DNA from: Streptomyces sp. WM4235
Lineage (GTDB): Bacteria; Actinomycetota; Actinomycetes; Streptomycetales; Streptomycetaceae
Reading direction: 5' to 3'
DNA length: 64,000 bases
Assembly (NCBI RefSeq): GCF_001279725.1
Contig: NZ_LGDE01000371.1
Span: forward strand, 31,755-95,754
The translations under genes were made by a program, and so were the position numbers. How positions within the stretch are numbered: the first letter of the stretch is position 1; every line of letters begins with the position of its first letter. The notes beneath the pieces are model-generated. The model did no database searches. It saw only the letters and a program-made list of their open reading frames with translations, and was not told the origin of the DNA. Shown here one piece after another: positions 1 through 11,243 of the stretch.

Positions 1-1197
1 ACCAGCACCGAGGCGCCCGAACCGGCGCCGCGGGCCGCCGAACCGGACGAGCCGGGCCGACCGCCGCGCCCCGTCGCCGGCGACGCCAGTGGCTGGTCCA
101 TGGACGAGCGGCTCTACAACCAGGTCTGGGGCATGTTCGAGGACATGGCCCGCACGGTCGCCGCCTACCGCAGCGCCGTCGAGTTCGCCGACTCCCGCAT
201 GGACCGGGAGCTCGACGAGGCGCTCTCCGACCCCCGCCACCGCCTCGGCGGCTCCGGCGACGGCGCCCGCGCCACCGCCCGGGCGCGACGCGAGGAGCTC
301 GTGGCCCAGGCCCGCGCCGTGCTCGACCGGGACCTGGCCCAGCTGGTCGCGGAGTCCGAAGTGGTCGAACCCGCGCTGCCGGCCGCGTACGCCCGCTGGG
401 ACAACCCCGTCTGGCATGCCCCCGGCACCCCCCAGGAGAACCCGCTCGCGCTGCGCCTGGGCGACCTGTCGCTGCCCGAGCGCCCCGAACTGCGCATCCC
501 GATGCTCATGCGGGTGCCGCTGGAGCGCGGCCTGTGGATCGACAACGGCCGTACCGGCTCCGAGTCCGCCATGGCCATGGACACCGACCGGCTGCGCCGG
601 GCCGCCATGGACATGGCCGTCGCGCACGCCGTCCGGCTGCTCGCCGTCCATCCCGGCGACAAGTACTCCGTGCACGTCATCGACGCCGCCGGGGCGGGCG
701 CCGCCTCGCTGGCCCCGCTCGTCCGCGCGGGGGTGCTGGCAGCCCCGCCCGCCTCCGGTGCCACCGGGGTCACCCAGACCCTCGCGCGACTGACCCGGCG
801 GGTGGACCTCGTACAGATGGCGCTGCGGGCCGGCGCCCCCGAGGACCTGCCGCCGGACGTGGACACGGCCGAGCAGCTCCTGATCGTCCACGACTTCCCG
901 CACGGCTTCGACGACCGGTCCGTCACCCAGTTGCGCTACCTCGCCGACGAGGGGCCGGCGGTCGGCGTGCACCTGCTGATGGTCGCCGACCGTGACGAGG
1001 CCTCCGCCTACGGGCCGCTGCTCGACCCCCTGTGGCGCTCGCTGATGCGACTGTCGCCGGTCCCCGACAACCACCTGGCCGACCCCTGGGTCCATCACGC
1101 CTGGACCTTCACCCCGGACCTGCCCCCGCAGGGCAGCCAGGTCCTCGACCAGGCACTGAACCGCATTTCGGAGGCCCGGCGCAGCACCCGTCCGTGA
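1..1197 (+). CDS. C-terminal part of a large protein with a degenerate FtsK/HerA-like ATPase domain (5' end outside window)
   Basis: The frame is open from the first base, so the start lies upstream. The visible 398 residues begin with an Ala/Pro/Glu-rich linker, then a helical region, then a fold resembling the FtsK/SpoIIIE core. The stretch around RVPLERGLWIDNGRTGSES sits where a Walker A loop would be but has no GKS/GKT lysine. YSVHVIDAAG resembles the first core strand, and LLIVHDFPHGFDD (about codons 292-304) looks like a Walker B-type strand, followed by GPAVGVHLLMVADRD. The domain is probably not a working ATPase. The gene ends 275 nt before terC, and a TerD-domain gene lies at the other end of the window, so a link to tellurium-resistance-type (Ter) proteins is plausible but inferred. 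The full domain order cannot be seen. Confidence 0.6.
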   Translation, partial: TSTEAPEPAPRAAEPDEPGRPPRPVAGDASGWSMDERLYNQVWGMFEDMARTVAAYRSAVEFADSRMDRELDEALSDPRHRLGGSGDGARATARARREELVAQARAVLDRDLAQLVAESEVVEPALPAAYARWDNPVWHAPGTPQENPLALRLGDLSLPERPELRIPMLMRVPLERGLWIDNGRTGSESAMAMDTDRLRRAAMDMAVAHAVRLLAVHPGDKYSVHVIDAAGAGAASLAPLVRAGVLAAPPASGATGVTQTLARLTRRVDLVQMALRAGAPEDLPPDVDTAEQLLIVHDFPHGFDDRSVTQLRYLADEGPAVGVHLLMVADRDEASAYGPLLDPLWRSLMRLSPVPDNHLADPWVHHAWTFTPDLPPQGSQVLDQALNRISEARRSTRP

Positions 1198-1269
1198 GTC
1201 AGGCAGGCAGGTCACGGACCGTTTCATGACGCGTGTGTGACCTGCCACTGACCCTTTCTTGGGACTCCC

Positions 1270-1299
1270 TTTACCTTTCCCCGGTTCGGCGGGTACTGT
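1270..1299 (+). promoter_or_regulatory. Candidate sigma-70-type promoter of terC
   Basis: TTTACC (1270-1275) and TACTGT (1294-1299) are separated by 18 nt. A transcript starting 6-8 nt downstream would begin almost exactly at the first base of the riboswitch P1 helix (1308), which supports the call. This is inferred from sequence only. Confidence 0.45.
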
Positions 1300-1304
1300 G
1301 GTGC

Positions 1305-1465
1305 ACGCGGAGGGGAGTATTCCTGCTACCTGCTACGGCGTACCCGTCAATACGGACCGCGATCGGTCCCGGGGCGCCGGCCCGAGGCCTCCAGGCCATC
1401 CGGGTGGAAGAGACCTCCGGCAGCGATGACGCTGACGAAGTGCTGAGCCATCCCGCCGGAGGCGT
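1305..1465 (+). promoter_or_regulatory. yybP-ykoY type (manganese) riboswitch upstream of terC
   Basis: The leader has the family hallmarks: GGGGAGTA directly after the 5' P1 strand (1312-1319), GTCAATACG (about 1347-1355) in the second arm, and GAAGAGACC directly before the 3' P1 strand. P1 is a perfect 6-bp helix, CGGAGG 1308-1313 with CCTCCG 1414-1419. Members of this family bind Mn2+ and often precede TerC/Alx/MntP-type membrane proteins, as here. The 3' P1 strand CCTCCGGC (1414-1421) is also perfectly complementary to GCCGGAGG (1455-1462), which contains the terC Shine-Dalgarno. Metal-stabilised P1 would therefore free the ribosome-binding site and switch translation on. The switch direction is inferred. 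Confidence 0.78.
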
Positions 1466-1472
1466 GTAGACA

Positions 1473-2459
1473 GTGGACGTTTCATTCAACATCTGGCTGC
1501 TGACCATTCTCGGTCTGAGCATCCTGATCGGCGCCGATTTCTTCATCGGCCGCAAGCCCCATGACGTATCCATGAAGGAGGCGGGCATCTGGACGGTCGT
1601 CTGGATCGCCCTCGCCGGCCTCTTCGGCCTCGGCCTGCTGTTCTTCGGCAACGGCCAGGCGTCCCAGGAGTTCTTCGCCGGCTTCATCACCGAGAAGTCG
1701 CTGAGCGTCGACAACCTCTTCGTCTTCGTCCTGATCATGGCGAAGTTCGCGGTGCCCTCCCAGCTCCAGCAGCGCGTCCTGCTGATCGGCGTACTGATCG
1801 CCCTGGTGCTCCGCGCGATCTTCATCGCCGCCGGCGCCGCGATCATCACCAACTTCTCGTGGGTCTTCTACATCTTCGGCGCGTTCCTGATCTACACCGC
1901 CTGGAAGCTCATCCAGGAGGCGCGCGGGAACGACGAGGAAGAGGAGTTCGAGGAGAACCGCCTCCTGAAGACCATCGAGAAGAAGTTCGGCGTCGCCGAC
2001 CGCTACCACGGCACGAAGCTCTTCATCCGGAACAACGGCAAGCGCATCATGACCCCGCTGATGGTCGTCATGCTCGCCATCGGCACCACCGACGTGCTGT
2101 TCGCCCTGGACTCGATCCCCGCGATCTTCGGCCTCACCCAGGACCCGTACATCGTCTTCACCGCCAACGCCTTCGCCCTGATGGGTCTGCGCCAGCTGTA
2201 CTTCCTCATCGGCGGCCTGCTCAAGAAGCTGGTCCACCTCAGCTACGGCCTGTCCGTGATCCTCGGCTTCATCGGCATCAAGCTGGTGCTGCACGCCCTG
2301 CACGAGTCCGGACTGCACGTCCCGCAGATCTCCATCCCGGTCTCCCTGGGCGTCATCTGCGGCGTGCTGGTGATCACCACCATCACCAGCCTGATCGCCT
2401 CGAAGAAGCAGGCGGCGGCCGAGGCCGCCACCGCCGACTCCAAGTCCATCGACGCCTAG
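1473..2459 (+). CDS. terC: TerC/Alx-family integral membrane protein
   Basis: This 328-residue polytopic protein has the TerC layout: membrane segments from residue 7 onward, and the family core with AGFITEKSLSVDNLFVFVLI (about 70-90) and GTTDVLFALDSIPAIFGLTQD (about 204-224). The conserved acidic residues of that core are proposed to handle metal. An acidic/basic cytoplasmic loop (EEEEFEENRLLKTIEKKFGV) lies between. TerC/Alx proteins are associated with manganese export and tellurite resistance. The GTG start at 1473 is set by GGAGG at 1458-1462, the element masked in the alternative riboswitch fold. The gene appears monocistronic and ends at a bidirectional hairpin terminator. Confidence 0.92.
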   Translation: MDVSFNIWLLTILGLSILIGADFFIGRKPHDVSMKEAGIWTVVWIALAGLFGLGLLFFGNGQASQEFFAGFITEKSLSVDNLFVFVLIMAKFAVPSQLQQRVLLIGVLIALVLRAIFIAAGAAIITNFSWVFYIFGAFLIYTAWKLIQEARGNDEEEEFEENRLLKTIEKKFGVADRYHGTKLFIRNNGKRIMTPLMVVMLAIGTTDVLFALDSIPAIFGLTQDPYIVFTANAFALMGLRQLYFLIGGLLKKLVHLSYGLSVILGFIGIKLVLHALHESGLHVPQISIPVSLGVICGVLVITTITSLIASKKQAAAEAATADSKSIDA

Positions 2460-2487
2460 GTCCTGTCGGGGTCGGGAGTCCGTCGAC

Positions 2488-3852
2488 TCACACGGGGGCG
2501 GCCGCTTCGGCCGCCCCCGTTCGCGTGCCCCCGGCCGCCTTCGAGCCCCGCTCGGCGAGCACCGTCGGGTTCGTCTCCGGCAGCAGCGCGAAGCAGCCCA
2601 GGCTGACCAGGGCGATCACGGTCAGGTACACGGCGACCCCCCAGGGCGGGCCCGAACCGTCCGCCAGCGCGGTCGCCACGATCGGGGTCAGCGCCCCACC
2701 CAGCACCCCGCCCAGGTTGTACCCGACGGCCGCCCCCGTGCAGCGGATCCGCGGGGCGTACAGCTCGGGCAGGTACGCGCCCACCACGGCGAACATCGTC
2801 ACCATGCCCAGCAGCGCCACCACACAGCCCAGGGTCATGAGCAGCGGATCCGCCGTGCGCAGCAGCGCGACGAAGGGGAACATCCACACCGCGCAGAGCG
2901 CACAACCGGCCAGGCACAGCGGGCGGCGCCCCCACCGGTCACCGCACAGCGCCACCAGCGGGGTCGCCAGGCCCTTCAGGGCGACCGCCGCCATCACACA
3001 GGCCAGCATGACCGTGCGGTCCACCCGCAGGTGCTCGGTGGCGTACGCCAGGGACCAGGTGGTGACCGCGTAGAAGACGGCGTAACCGATCGCCAGCGCC
3101 CCGCCGGTCAGCAGCAGCAGCCGCCAGTGATCCCGCACCACCTCGCCGAGCGGGCTGCGCGCCCGGCGGCCGGTCTCGGCGAGCGCGCGGAACTGCGGGG
3201 TCTCCTCGACCGAGTGCCGCAGCCACAGCCCGGCCAGCGCCGGCACCGCGGCGGCCCAGAACGGGACCCGCCAGCCCCAGGAGGTGAACTGCGCGTCGGT
3301 CAGGGTCGCGGACAGGGTCAGCATCAGGCCGTTGGCCAGCAGGAAGCCCACGGCCGGGCCGGCCTGCGGGAAGCTCGCCCACAGCCCGCGCCGGTGCTCG
3401 GGCGCGTGCTCGGCCGTCAGCAGCACGGCGCCGCCCCACTCGCCGCCGAGCCCGAGCCCCTGGAGGAAGCGCAGCAGGAGCAGCAGGAGCGGAGCGGCGA
3501 TGCCGATGGACGCGTACGACGGCACACAGCCGACCAGCACCGTGGCAAGGCCGGTCAGCAGCAGGGAACCCAGCAGGACGGGACGGCGGCCGTACCGGTC
3601 GCCGATGTGGCCGAAGACGGCCGAACCGAGGGGGCGGGCCAGGAAGCCGATGCCGAAGGTGCCGAAGGCGGCGAGGGTTCCGGCGAGCGGCGAGAGGGAC
3701 GGGAAGAACAGCGGGCCGAGCACCAGGGCGGCGGCCGTGCCGTACACGAAAAAGTCGTAGAACTCGATGGCGGTGCCGGCGAGGGAGGCCGAGGCGAGCC
3801 GCAGCATCGAGGGAGGTTCCGAGGAGGGGGCGGGGGAGGGGTCTTGTCGCAT
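2488..3852 (-). CDS. MFS transporter, metabolite:H+ symporter (MHS) type
   Basis: This protein of about 454 residues has twelve predicted membrane helices. The MHS-type opening IEFYDFFVYGTAAALVLGPL is near the N terminus, GHIGDRYGRRPVLLGS lies between helices 2 and 3, and the RFLQGLGLGGEWGGAVLL motif is typical of ProP/ShiA/KgtP-like proton symporters. The mirrored loop motif GDRWGRRPL sits in the second half. The substrate is probably an organic acid or osmolyte but cannot be read from the sequence. ATG 3852 is preferred because GGGGTAG lies about 10 nt upstream. GTG 3876 would add eight residues but has no well-spaced ribosome site. The gene converges on terC and has no obvious operon partner. 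Confidence 0.85.
   Translation of the reverse strand: MRQDPSPAPSSEPPSMLRLASASLAGTAIEFYDFFVYGTAAALVLGPLFFPSLSPLAGTLAAFGTFGIGFLARPLGSAVFGHIGDRYGRRPVLLGSLLLTGLATVLVGCVPSYASIGIAAPLLLLLLRFLQGLGLGGEWGGAVLLTAEHAPEHRRGLWASFPQAGPAVGFLLANGLMLTLSATLTDAQFTSWGWRVPFWAAAVPALAGLWLRHSVEETPQFRALAETGRRARSPLGEVVRDHWRLLLLTGGALAIGYAVFYAVTTWSLAYATEHLRVDRTVMLACVMAAVALKGLATPLVALCGDRWGRRPLCLAGCALCAVWMFPFVALLRTADPLLMTLGCVVALLGMVTMFAVVGAYLPELYAPRIRCTGAAVGYNLGGVLGGALTPIVATALADGSGPPWGVAVYLTVIALVSLGCFALLPETNPTVLAERGSKAAGGTRTGAAEAAAPV
2492..2520. terminator. Bidirectional terminator between terC and the convergent MFS gene
   Basis: A perfect 13-bp stem (2492-2504 with 2508-2520, core GGGGGCGGCCG) closes on a 3-nt loop. It starts 33 nt after the terC stop and lies inside the last Ala/Pro codons of the convergent MFS gene, so the terminator and the coding sequence share bases. 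Confidence 0.7.
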
Positions 3853-3876
3853 GGTGCGGGAACTACCCCACCCCAC

Positions 3877-4033
3877 ACCCTCGGGACGTGCGTGCGGCCG
3901 TCATCGACCGGAAGGAGTTCACCCCTTCCCGGTGTTGACGGGGCTCCGACCGGCCGCCGACCGGCCGCCGGCGGTCGGCGAACCGCCGCCGGAGGCCGGC
4001 CGGCATCCGACGCCGGCCGGCCGGTGGTGATCG
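3877..4033. repeat. GC-rich inverted-repeat intergenic segment
   Basis: Between about 3948 and 4024, units such as GACCGGCCGCC and GGCCGGCCGG recur in both orientations and can form several overlapping hairpins. The segment lies downstream of the minus-strand genes that start at 8 kb and above only at a distance, and just past the stop of the MBL-fold gene (4034, minus strand), so it may terminate that transcript. No gene was seen. Confidence 0.35.
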
Positions 4034-4690
4034 CTACCAGCCGCGCTCGCGCCATTCGGCCAGGTGCGGCCGCTCGGTGCCGATCGTGGTGTCGTTGCCG
4101 TGCCCCGGGTAGACCCAGGCCTCGTCCGGCAGCCGCTCGAAGAGCTTGTGCTCGACGTCGTCGATCAGCTGCGCGAAGGCCTTCGCGTCACCCGAGGTGT
4201 TGCCGACGCCGCCCGGGAAGAGGCAGTCGCCGGTGAACACGTGCGGGTGCCCGTGCGGGTCGTCGTAGACCAGCGCGATCGAGCCGGGGGTGTGACCGAC
4301 CAGGTGCCGCGCGGTCAGCTCGACGCGACCCACCCGGATCGTGTCCCCGTCCCGCACCGGCACGTCCGTGGCGACCGGGATGCCCTCGGCGTCGAAGGCG
4401 CCCGCGTACGTGCGCGCGCCGGTGGCCTCGACCACGGCCTGGAGCGCGCCCCAGTGGTCACCGTGCCGGTGGGTGGTGACCACGGACGCGATTCCGCCGT
4501 CGCCGATCAGCTGCAGGATCGTCTCCGGCTCGGCGGCCGCGTCGATCAGCAGCTGCTCGTCGGTCGCCCGGCAGCGCAGTACGTAGGCGTTGTTGTTCAT
4601 CGGGCCCACCGCGACCTTGGAAATCATCAGGTCCGAGAGTTCATGCACGTCGGCCGGACCGCCGACCTTCACCGCTCCGCTGTACGTCAT
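4034..4690 (-). CDS. MBL-fold metallo-hydrolase (glyoxalase II-like)
   Basis: This 218-residue single-domain protein carries the metallo-beta-lactamase metal-binding signature HRHGDH at residues 74-79 (His74, His76, Asp78, His79). The second metal-ligand region is FTGDCLFPGGVGNT (about 153-166) and the C-terminal His is in VYPGHGNDTT. The substrate pocket most resembles small glyoxalase II-like thioester hydrolases, but the C-terminal glutathione-binding domain of true GloB is missing and Streptomyces uses mycothiol. The exact substrate is open. The next gene upstream on the same strand is 9 nt away and belongs to the mycothiol-dependent maleylpyruvate isomerase family, so a shared thiol-conjugate role is a reasonable inference. 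Confidence 0.85.
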   Translation of the reverse strand: MTYSGAVKVGGPADVHELSDLMISKVAVGPMNNNAYVLRCRATDEQLLIDAAAEPETILQLIGDGGIASVVTTHRHGDHWGALQAVVEATGARTYAGAFDAEGIPVATDVPVRDGDTIRVGRVELTARHLVGHTPGSIALVYDDPHGHPHVFTGDCLFPGGVGNTSGDAKAFAQLIDDVEHKLFERLPDEAWVYPGHGNDTTIGTERPHLAEWRERGW

Positions 4691-4699
4691 GTGTCGATC

Positions 4700-5398
4700 C
4701 TAGAGCGGCGGGAGAGCGGGGAGGGAGCCGCCGTCCACGGTCAGGTGCGCGCCGAGGTCGCCGCGCCCGGCCAGCCAGCCCAGCAGTTCGGCGCCGGTGC
4801 CCGACACGGTGACCGGGGCGCCCTCGCCGCCGGCGATGTGCCAGGTGCGGTCGGGGCCGCCGGACCCGAGCACGAGGGTCACCGGCGGGACCTCCTGACG
4901 GCCGGACCAGCGGTCGGTCAGGAACTCGATCTCACGGGCGGTGAACCCGTCCGGGAGGTCGGCGAGCCCGTACCCGATGCCGAGGTCGACGTGGTGCAGC
5001 TCGACCTCCACGAGACGGCGGAAGGGGATCCGGGCGGCGGAGTCGGTGACGCCGTTGCGCAGCTCCACGGTCCGGGACCAGTCCTGCGGGAGTTCGGTCG
5101 CCGCCTCGTACCGGTCCGCGGAATGCCGGAGGTCCTCCAGCTGTTCCACCAGGGGTCGGCCCGCGTCGCGCTCGATGTCCGCGTCCCGCGCGGTGCCGCT
5201 CACGTACATCGGGCGTCCCTCGACGACGTTCACGAGGGCGTCCGCGTTGCGTGCCAGGTGGGCCAGGACGTGGCCGCGGGTCCACCCGGGGAGAAGTGAC
5301 TCCTCGGCCAGGGCGGCGTTGTCCAGTTTCGCGGCCGCGGTCAGCAACCGATCGGTGGCCTCACGCAGGGATCGCAGGTCGTGCACATGATCAGTCAT
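4700..5398 (-). CDS. Maleylpyruvate isomerase family (mycothiol-dependent, DinB-like fold) protein
   Basis: The protein has 232 residues. The N-terminal part (about 1-140) reads as an MDMPI_N four-helix bundle: [38 protein letters not shown] with the conserved [11 protein letters not shown] metal-site His, and later a second His in [14 protein letters not shown]. The C-terminal part resembles the small SCP2-like domain. Known members are mycothiol-dependent isomerases or transferases, and most are uncharacterised. The ATG at 5398 (MTDHVHDL) is chosen because the alignment-like N terminus begins there. The open frame continues upstream to 5719 but would run antisense into the uvrA leader. It is probably co-transcribed with the MBL-fold gene. 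Confidence 0.8.
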   Translation of the reverse strand: MTDHVHDLRSLREATDRLLTAAAKLDNAALAEESLLPGWTRGHVLAHLARNADALVNVVEGRPMYVSGTARDADIERDAGRPLVEQLEDLRHSADRYEAATELPQDWSRTVELRNGVTDSAARIPFRRLVEVELHHVDLGIGYGLADLPDGFTAREIEFLTDRWSGRQEVPPVTLVLGSGGPDRTWHIAGGEGAPVTVSGTGAELLGWLAGRGDLGAHLTVDGGSLPALPPL

Positions 5399-5585
5399 GG
5401 TTCCGAGCCTAGTGCGGACAAGGCCTCCGCCACACGATCGGGTGAACAGGTCTTGCGCGTGCCGTAAATCGAATGTGCGTGCTATACGCTCGGAAGTCCA
5501 CTCATCAAGCCCATCGCAGAGGCGCCCCCCATACCCTGGGACGGGGGCCCGTGCCCCCGCTCTCTCAAGAAAGGTGCGGACCGGC

Positions 5586-8565
<2,980 letters not shown>

Positions 8566-8627
8566 CTCCCGTCGACGGTCTCGCACCCGGCCGGCGCCTG
8601 CGGGCAGCGCACGCGCAGGGTCGGGGA

Positions 8628-8663
8628 GGGGCGCCCGCGTACGATCTCGTACGCGGGCGCCCC
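8628..8663. terminator. Bidirectional terminator after uvrA
   Basis: A perfect 16-bp stem (8628-8643 with 8648-8663, GGGGCGCCCGCGTACG arm) has a 4-nt loop and is followed by TTCGT. It lies between uvrA and the convergent SDR gene. Confidence 0.8.
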
Positions 8664-8728
8664 TTCGTCATGCCCGGGCAGCGGGCAGGTCGCGGGCGGG
8701 CGGCGGACGGCAGGCCGAGGGTGGGTGA

Positions 8729-9379
8729 TCAGGTGGCGATGCCGATCGCGTGGCCGATCGTCGTCGGATCGGTCAGGGTGCTCAGGAGGGCGTCCGCGAC
8801 GTCCGCGCGGGCGATGGACTTGCCGTCGGGGACGTTGGCGTCGAGGGCCCTGCGGTACGTGCCCGTGCGGAGCCGGTTCAGCAGGCGCGGCGGGCGGACC
8901 ACCGTCCACTGGACGTCTCCCGCCCTGATCGCCGCCTCCATCACCGCCAGGTCCGCGTACAGGTTCCGCAGCACCCGCCGCAGGATCGGGTAGACCACCA
9001 CCCGGGTCACGACTCCGTCCCGCGGGTTCGGCGGGCCCAGCGGGGCGGCGCTCACCGCCGACAGGCGTCGCACCCCGGCCCGGTCCATCGCCGAGACGAT
9101 CGACCGCAGGGCCGGACCCGCGATCGGGGTCAGTCGGGCCTGCTTGTTGTTCGCCGAGCCGAGGGCGGAGATCACCGCGTCCCGGCCCGTGAGGAACGGG
9201 AGCAGGGCCTCCTGGTCCGTCAGGTCCCGCACCACGGCCACTTGGAGGCGGTCGTGCGCCGGCACGTCCAGCCGCGCCGGGTCGCGCACGACGGCCGTCA
9301 CCTCGTGACCCTCGTCGAGTGCCTGCCGGACGACCTCGCGGCCGACTCCGCCCGTGGCCCCGAACACCGTGAGTCTCAT
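8729..9379 (-). CDS. NAD(P)-binding atypical SDR (NmrA-like) oxidoreductase
   Basis: The protein has 216 residues with a Rossmann N terminus: [20 protein letters not shown] shows the GATGxxG dinucleotide-binding loop of atypical short-chain dehydrogenases. There is no canonical YxxxK catalytic pair where classical SDRs have it, and the strand AVSAAPLG replaces the usual active-site region, as in NAD(P)H-binding sensor or quinone-reductase-like members. It is divergently transcribed from a TetR regulator across 68 bp that contains operator-like repeats, so it is the likely target of that regulator. The substrate is not predictable. Confidence 0.8.
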   Translation of the reverse strand: MRLTVFGATGGVGREVVRQALDEGHEVTAVVRDPARLDVPAHDRLQVAVVRDLTDQEALLPFLTGRDAVISALGSANNKQARLTPIAGPALRSIVSAMDRAGVRRLSAVSAAPLGPPNPRDGVVTRVVVYPILRRVLRNLYADLAVMEAAIRAGDVQWTVVRPPRLLNRLRTGTYRRALDANVPDGKSIARADVADALLSTLTDPTTIGHAIGIAT

Positions 9380-9405
9380 TGCGAGCTCCTGCCCCCGTCG
9401 ATGGT

Positions 9406-9450
9406 GGGTGAGTATTCACTCACCCCCGTTTCCACTAGAGTGAGTGAATG
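9406..9450. promoter_or_regulatory. TetR operator-like repeats between SDR and tetR genes
   Basis: A near-perfect 20-bp palindrome spans 9406-9425 (arms GGGTGAGT and ACTCACCC). ATTCACTCAC (9414-9423) recurs in inverted orientation as GTGAGTGAAT (9440-9449), which overlaps the tetR ATG at 9448. The placement fits autoregulation and joint control of both divergent genes. Binding is inferred. Confidence 0.6.
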
Positions 9451-10053
9451 CTCACCCCCACGTCAAGCCGCCCCACCCCGGAGCGTCTGCTGGACGCCGC
9501 CGAGACGCTGATGCGCACCACAGGGCTGGCCAACGCCACCACCAAGGCCATCGCCCGCGAGGCCGGCTGCTCGGAAGCCGCGCTGTACAAGTACTTCGCG
9601 AACAAGGAAGAGCTGTTCGTCCGAGTCCTCATGGAGCGCAGGCCCAACGCCGCCGCGCTCATGGCCGCGCTGACCACCGACCCGGGGGAGCAGCCGGTCG
9701 AGGCCCGACTGGCCGAGATCGCCCGACACGCCTCGCTCTTCTACGCCGACGCCATGCCCATGGCGGCCTCCCTCTTCGCGGACCCCGCCCTGCTCGTGCG
9801 GCACCGCGAAGGCGTACGCGAGATCGGCGCCGGACCGCACGTGATGCTCGACGCCCTCACCGGCCACCTGGCGCGCGAGCGTGACCGAGGGCGGCTGCGC
9901 CCCGACGCCGACCCCGGAGCGGCAGCCGCCCTGTTGCTCGGCGCCTGCTTCCAGCGGGCCTTCTTCCTGCACTTCTCCGGAGCCGACGTGGTACGGCCGG
10001 TCGAGGAGTTCGCCCCGGGCCTGGCCCGCACGGTCTGGGCGGCGCTGCGCTGA
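9448..10053 (+). CDS. TetR-family transcriptional regulator
   Basis: The protein has 201 residues. The N-terminal helix-turn-helix is typical: RLLDAAETLMRTTGLANATTKAIAREAGCSEAALYKYFANKEELF (about 11-55), with ALYKYF as the recognition-helix signature. The C-terminal ligand/dimer domain is helical and resembles the TetR_C regions of efflux or oxidoreductase regulators. It is divergent from the SDR gene with shared operator-like repeats, one of which overlaps its own start codon. It probably represses both genes until an unknown small molecule binds. Confidence 0.88.
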   Translation: MLTPTSSRPTPERLLDAAETLMRTTGLANATTKAIAREAGCSEAALYKYFANKEELFVRVLMERRPNAAALMAALTTDPGEQPVEARLAEIARHASLFYADAMPMAASLFADPALLVRHREGVREIGAGPHVMLDALTGHLARERDRGRLRPDADPGAAAALLLGACFQRAFFLHFSGADVVRPVEEFAPGLARTVWAALR

Positions 10054-10099
10054 GACGAAGCCGTGCCGTGCCGCGCCGGGGCGTCCCCGGGGCGCGGCC

Positions 10100-10183
10100 G
10101 TGCCGAGGCGTCCCGCACCGCGCCGAGGCGCCCCCGTGCCGCGCCGAGGCGCCCCCGCACCGTGCCGAGGCGTCCCGCGCTGC
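10100..10183. repeat. Four degenerate 20-21 bp tandem units with GCCGAGGCG core
   Basis: GCCGAGGCG recurs about every 20-21 bp (near 10102, 10122, 10143 and 10164), each followed by a C-rich stretch. It lies in the 210-bp gap between convergent tetR and the PfkB kinase gene, with no coding signal. Otherwise this gap shows nothing recognisable. Confidence 0.5.
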
Positions 10184-10263
10184 GCTCGGGCCCGCCGTGG
10201 TGGGGCGTTCCGCGTGGCGCCGGACCCCGCGGCCCCGCGACCCGTCGACCCCCCGCCGTCGGG

Positions 10264-11133
10264 TCAGAGTTCGGTGGCGTACGGCGGCTCCGCGCCCGCA
10301 CGGGTGCAGGTCACCGCCGCCGCGCGGGCGGCGTACGCCAGTACCTCCGGCCAGTCCACCGGCCCGGGCCGCCCGGTCAGTCGGTGCAGCAGCGCCGCGT
10401 TGACGGTGTCACCCGCGCCGATCGTGTCCACGACAGGCACCCGCAGACCGGGCGCGGAATGCTCCGCGCCCTCGCGCGTCCACACCGTCAGACCTGCCCC
10501 GCCCCGGGTGAGCACCACGGCCGACGGTCCGGCCGCCAGCCAGTCGGCGACCCGGCCGCCCAGCCACGCCGCGTCCTCCTCGGAGAGCTTGAGGATCGAC
10601 ACGTGGGGGAGCCGGCGCAGGAAGCGGTCCCGGTAGGCGTCCGCGTCCGGGATCAGCGCCGGGCGGATGTTCGGGTCCATCAGGGTCGTCAGCCCGCGTC
10701 CCGACTCGCGGCGCAACAGGGCGTCGTAGGCGCTCGCCCCGGGCTCCAGTACCAGGGAGCAGGTGCCGAGCGCGAGGGCCCGTGCGCCGGGCGGCAGGGC
10801 GGGCGGCAGGGTGAACAGCCGGTCGGCGGTGCCCTCGGTGTGGAAGACGTAGGCCGCCGAGCCGTCCGGGGCCAGCGACGGCACGGCCAGCGTGGTCGGT
10901 TCGGGGCCGCGCTGGACCAGCGAGAGGTCCACCCCGGCGGCCCGCAGGCCGTCCAGCAGCGAGACGCCGAAGCCGTCCGTCGACACCCGGGAGCAGAAGG
11001 CGACATCGGCGCCGAGCCGGCCCAGCGCGAGCGCCGTGTTGTACGGTCCGCCACCCGCGCGGGGCAGCAGGGCGCCCGGCGGCTCCGCGACGGGCACCAG
11101 GTCGATCAGGGCTTCTCCACCGACGACGATCAC
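10264..11133 (-). CDS. PfkB-family carbohydrate kinase (fructokinase-like)
   Basis: This kinase of about 289 residues shows both PfkB signatures: the sugar-binding GGGPYNTALALGRLGADVAF near the N terminus and the ATP/anion-hole motif DTIGAGDTVNAALL near the C terminus, whose Asp (GAGD) is the catalytic base. VIVVGGEALIDLVP is the normal first strand, so the GTG at 11133 is chosen. An open frame extends to 11205 but gives an atypical leader. Most relatives are fructokinases or other sugar kinases. The sugar is not certain. It is divergent from the Rieske lipoprotein gene and convergent with tetR. Confidence 0.82.
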   Translation of the reverse strand: MIVVGGEALIDLVPVAEPPGALLPRAGGGPYNTALALGRLGADVAFCSRVSTDGFGVSLLDGLRAAGVDLSLVQRGPEPTTLAVPSLAPDGSAAYVFHTEGTADRLFTLPPALPPGARALALGTCSLVLEPGASAYDALLRRESGRGLTTLMDPNIRPALIPDADAYRDRFLRRLPHVSILKLSEEDAAWLGGRVADWLAAGPSAVVLTRGGAGLTVWTREGAEHSAPGLRVPVVDTIGAGDTVNAALLHRLTGRPGPVDWPEVLAYAARAAAVTCTRAGAEPPYATEL

Positions 11134-11243
11134 GCGGGGGAAGGTACCCCATCGGGCGCGGGTATCGTCGGGTGGGCCGAACCCCACGTCCAATCCCATG
11201 CCCACCTCACGTCCAACCCCATGCCGAATCCCGGGAGAGTTCC

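Noticed and set aside
2488..3876. Upstream GTG 3876 start for the MFS symporter
   Set aside because: The Shine-Dalgarno-like GAGG is only about 3 nt away, while the ATG at 3852 has a better-spaced site. Kept as an alternative, not as the call.
5440..5510. LexA/SOS box or Fur-type site upstream of uvrA
   Set aside because: Only partial matches (TCGAA-type half without a partner; TATACG near 5483 without a convincing -35).
10054..10263. Possible small gene after the SDR-linked tetR
   Set aside because: Frames through the GCCGAGGCG repeats are Arg/Pro-rich in all directions with no start context; treated as a repeat.
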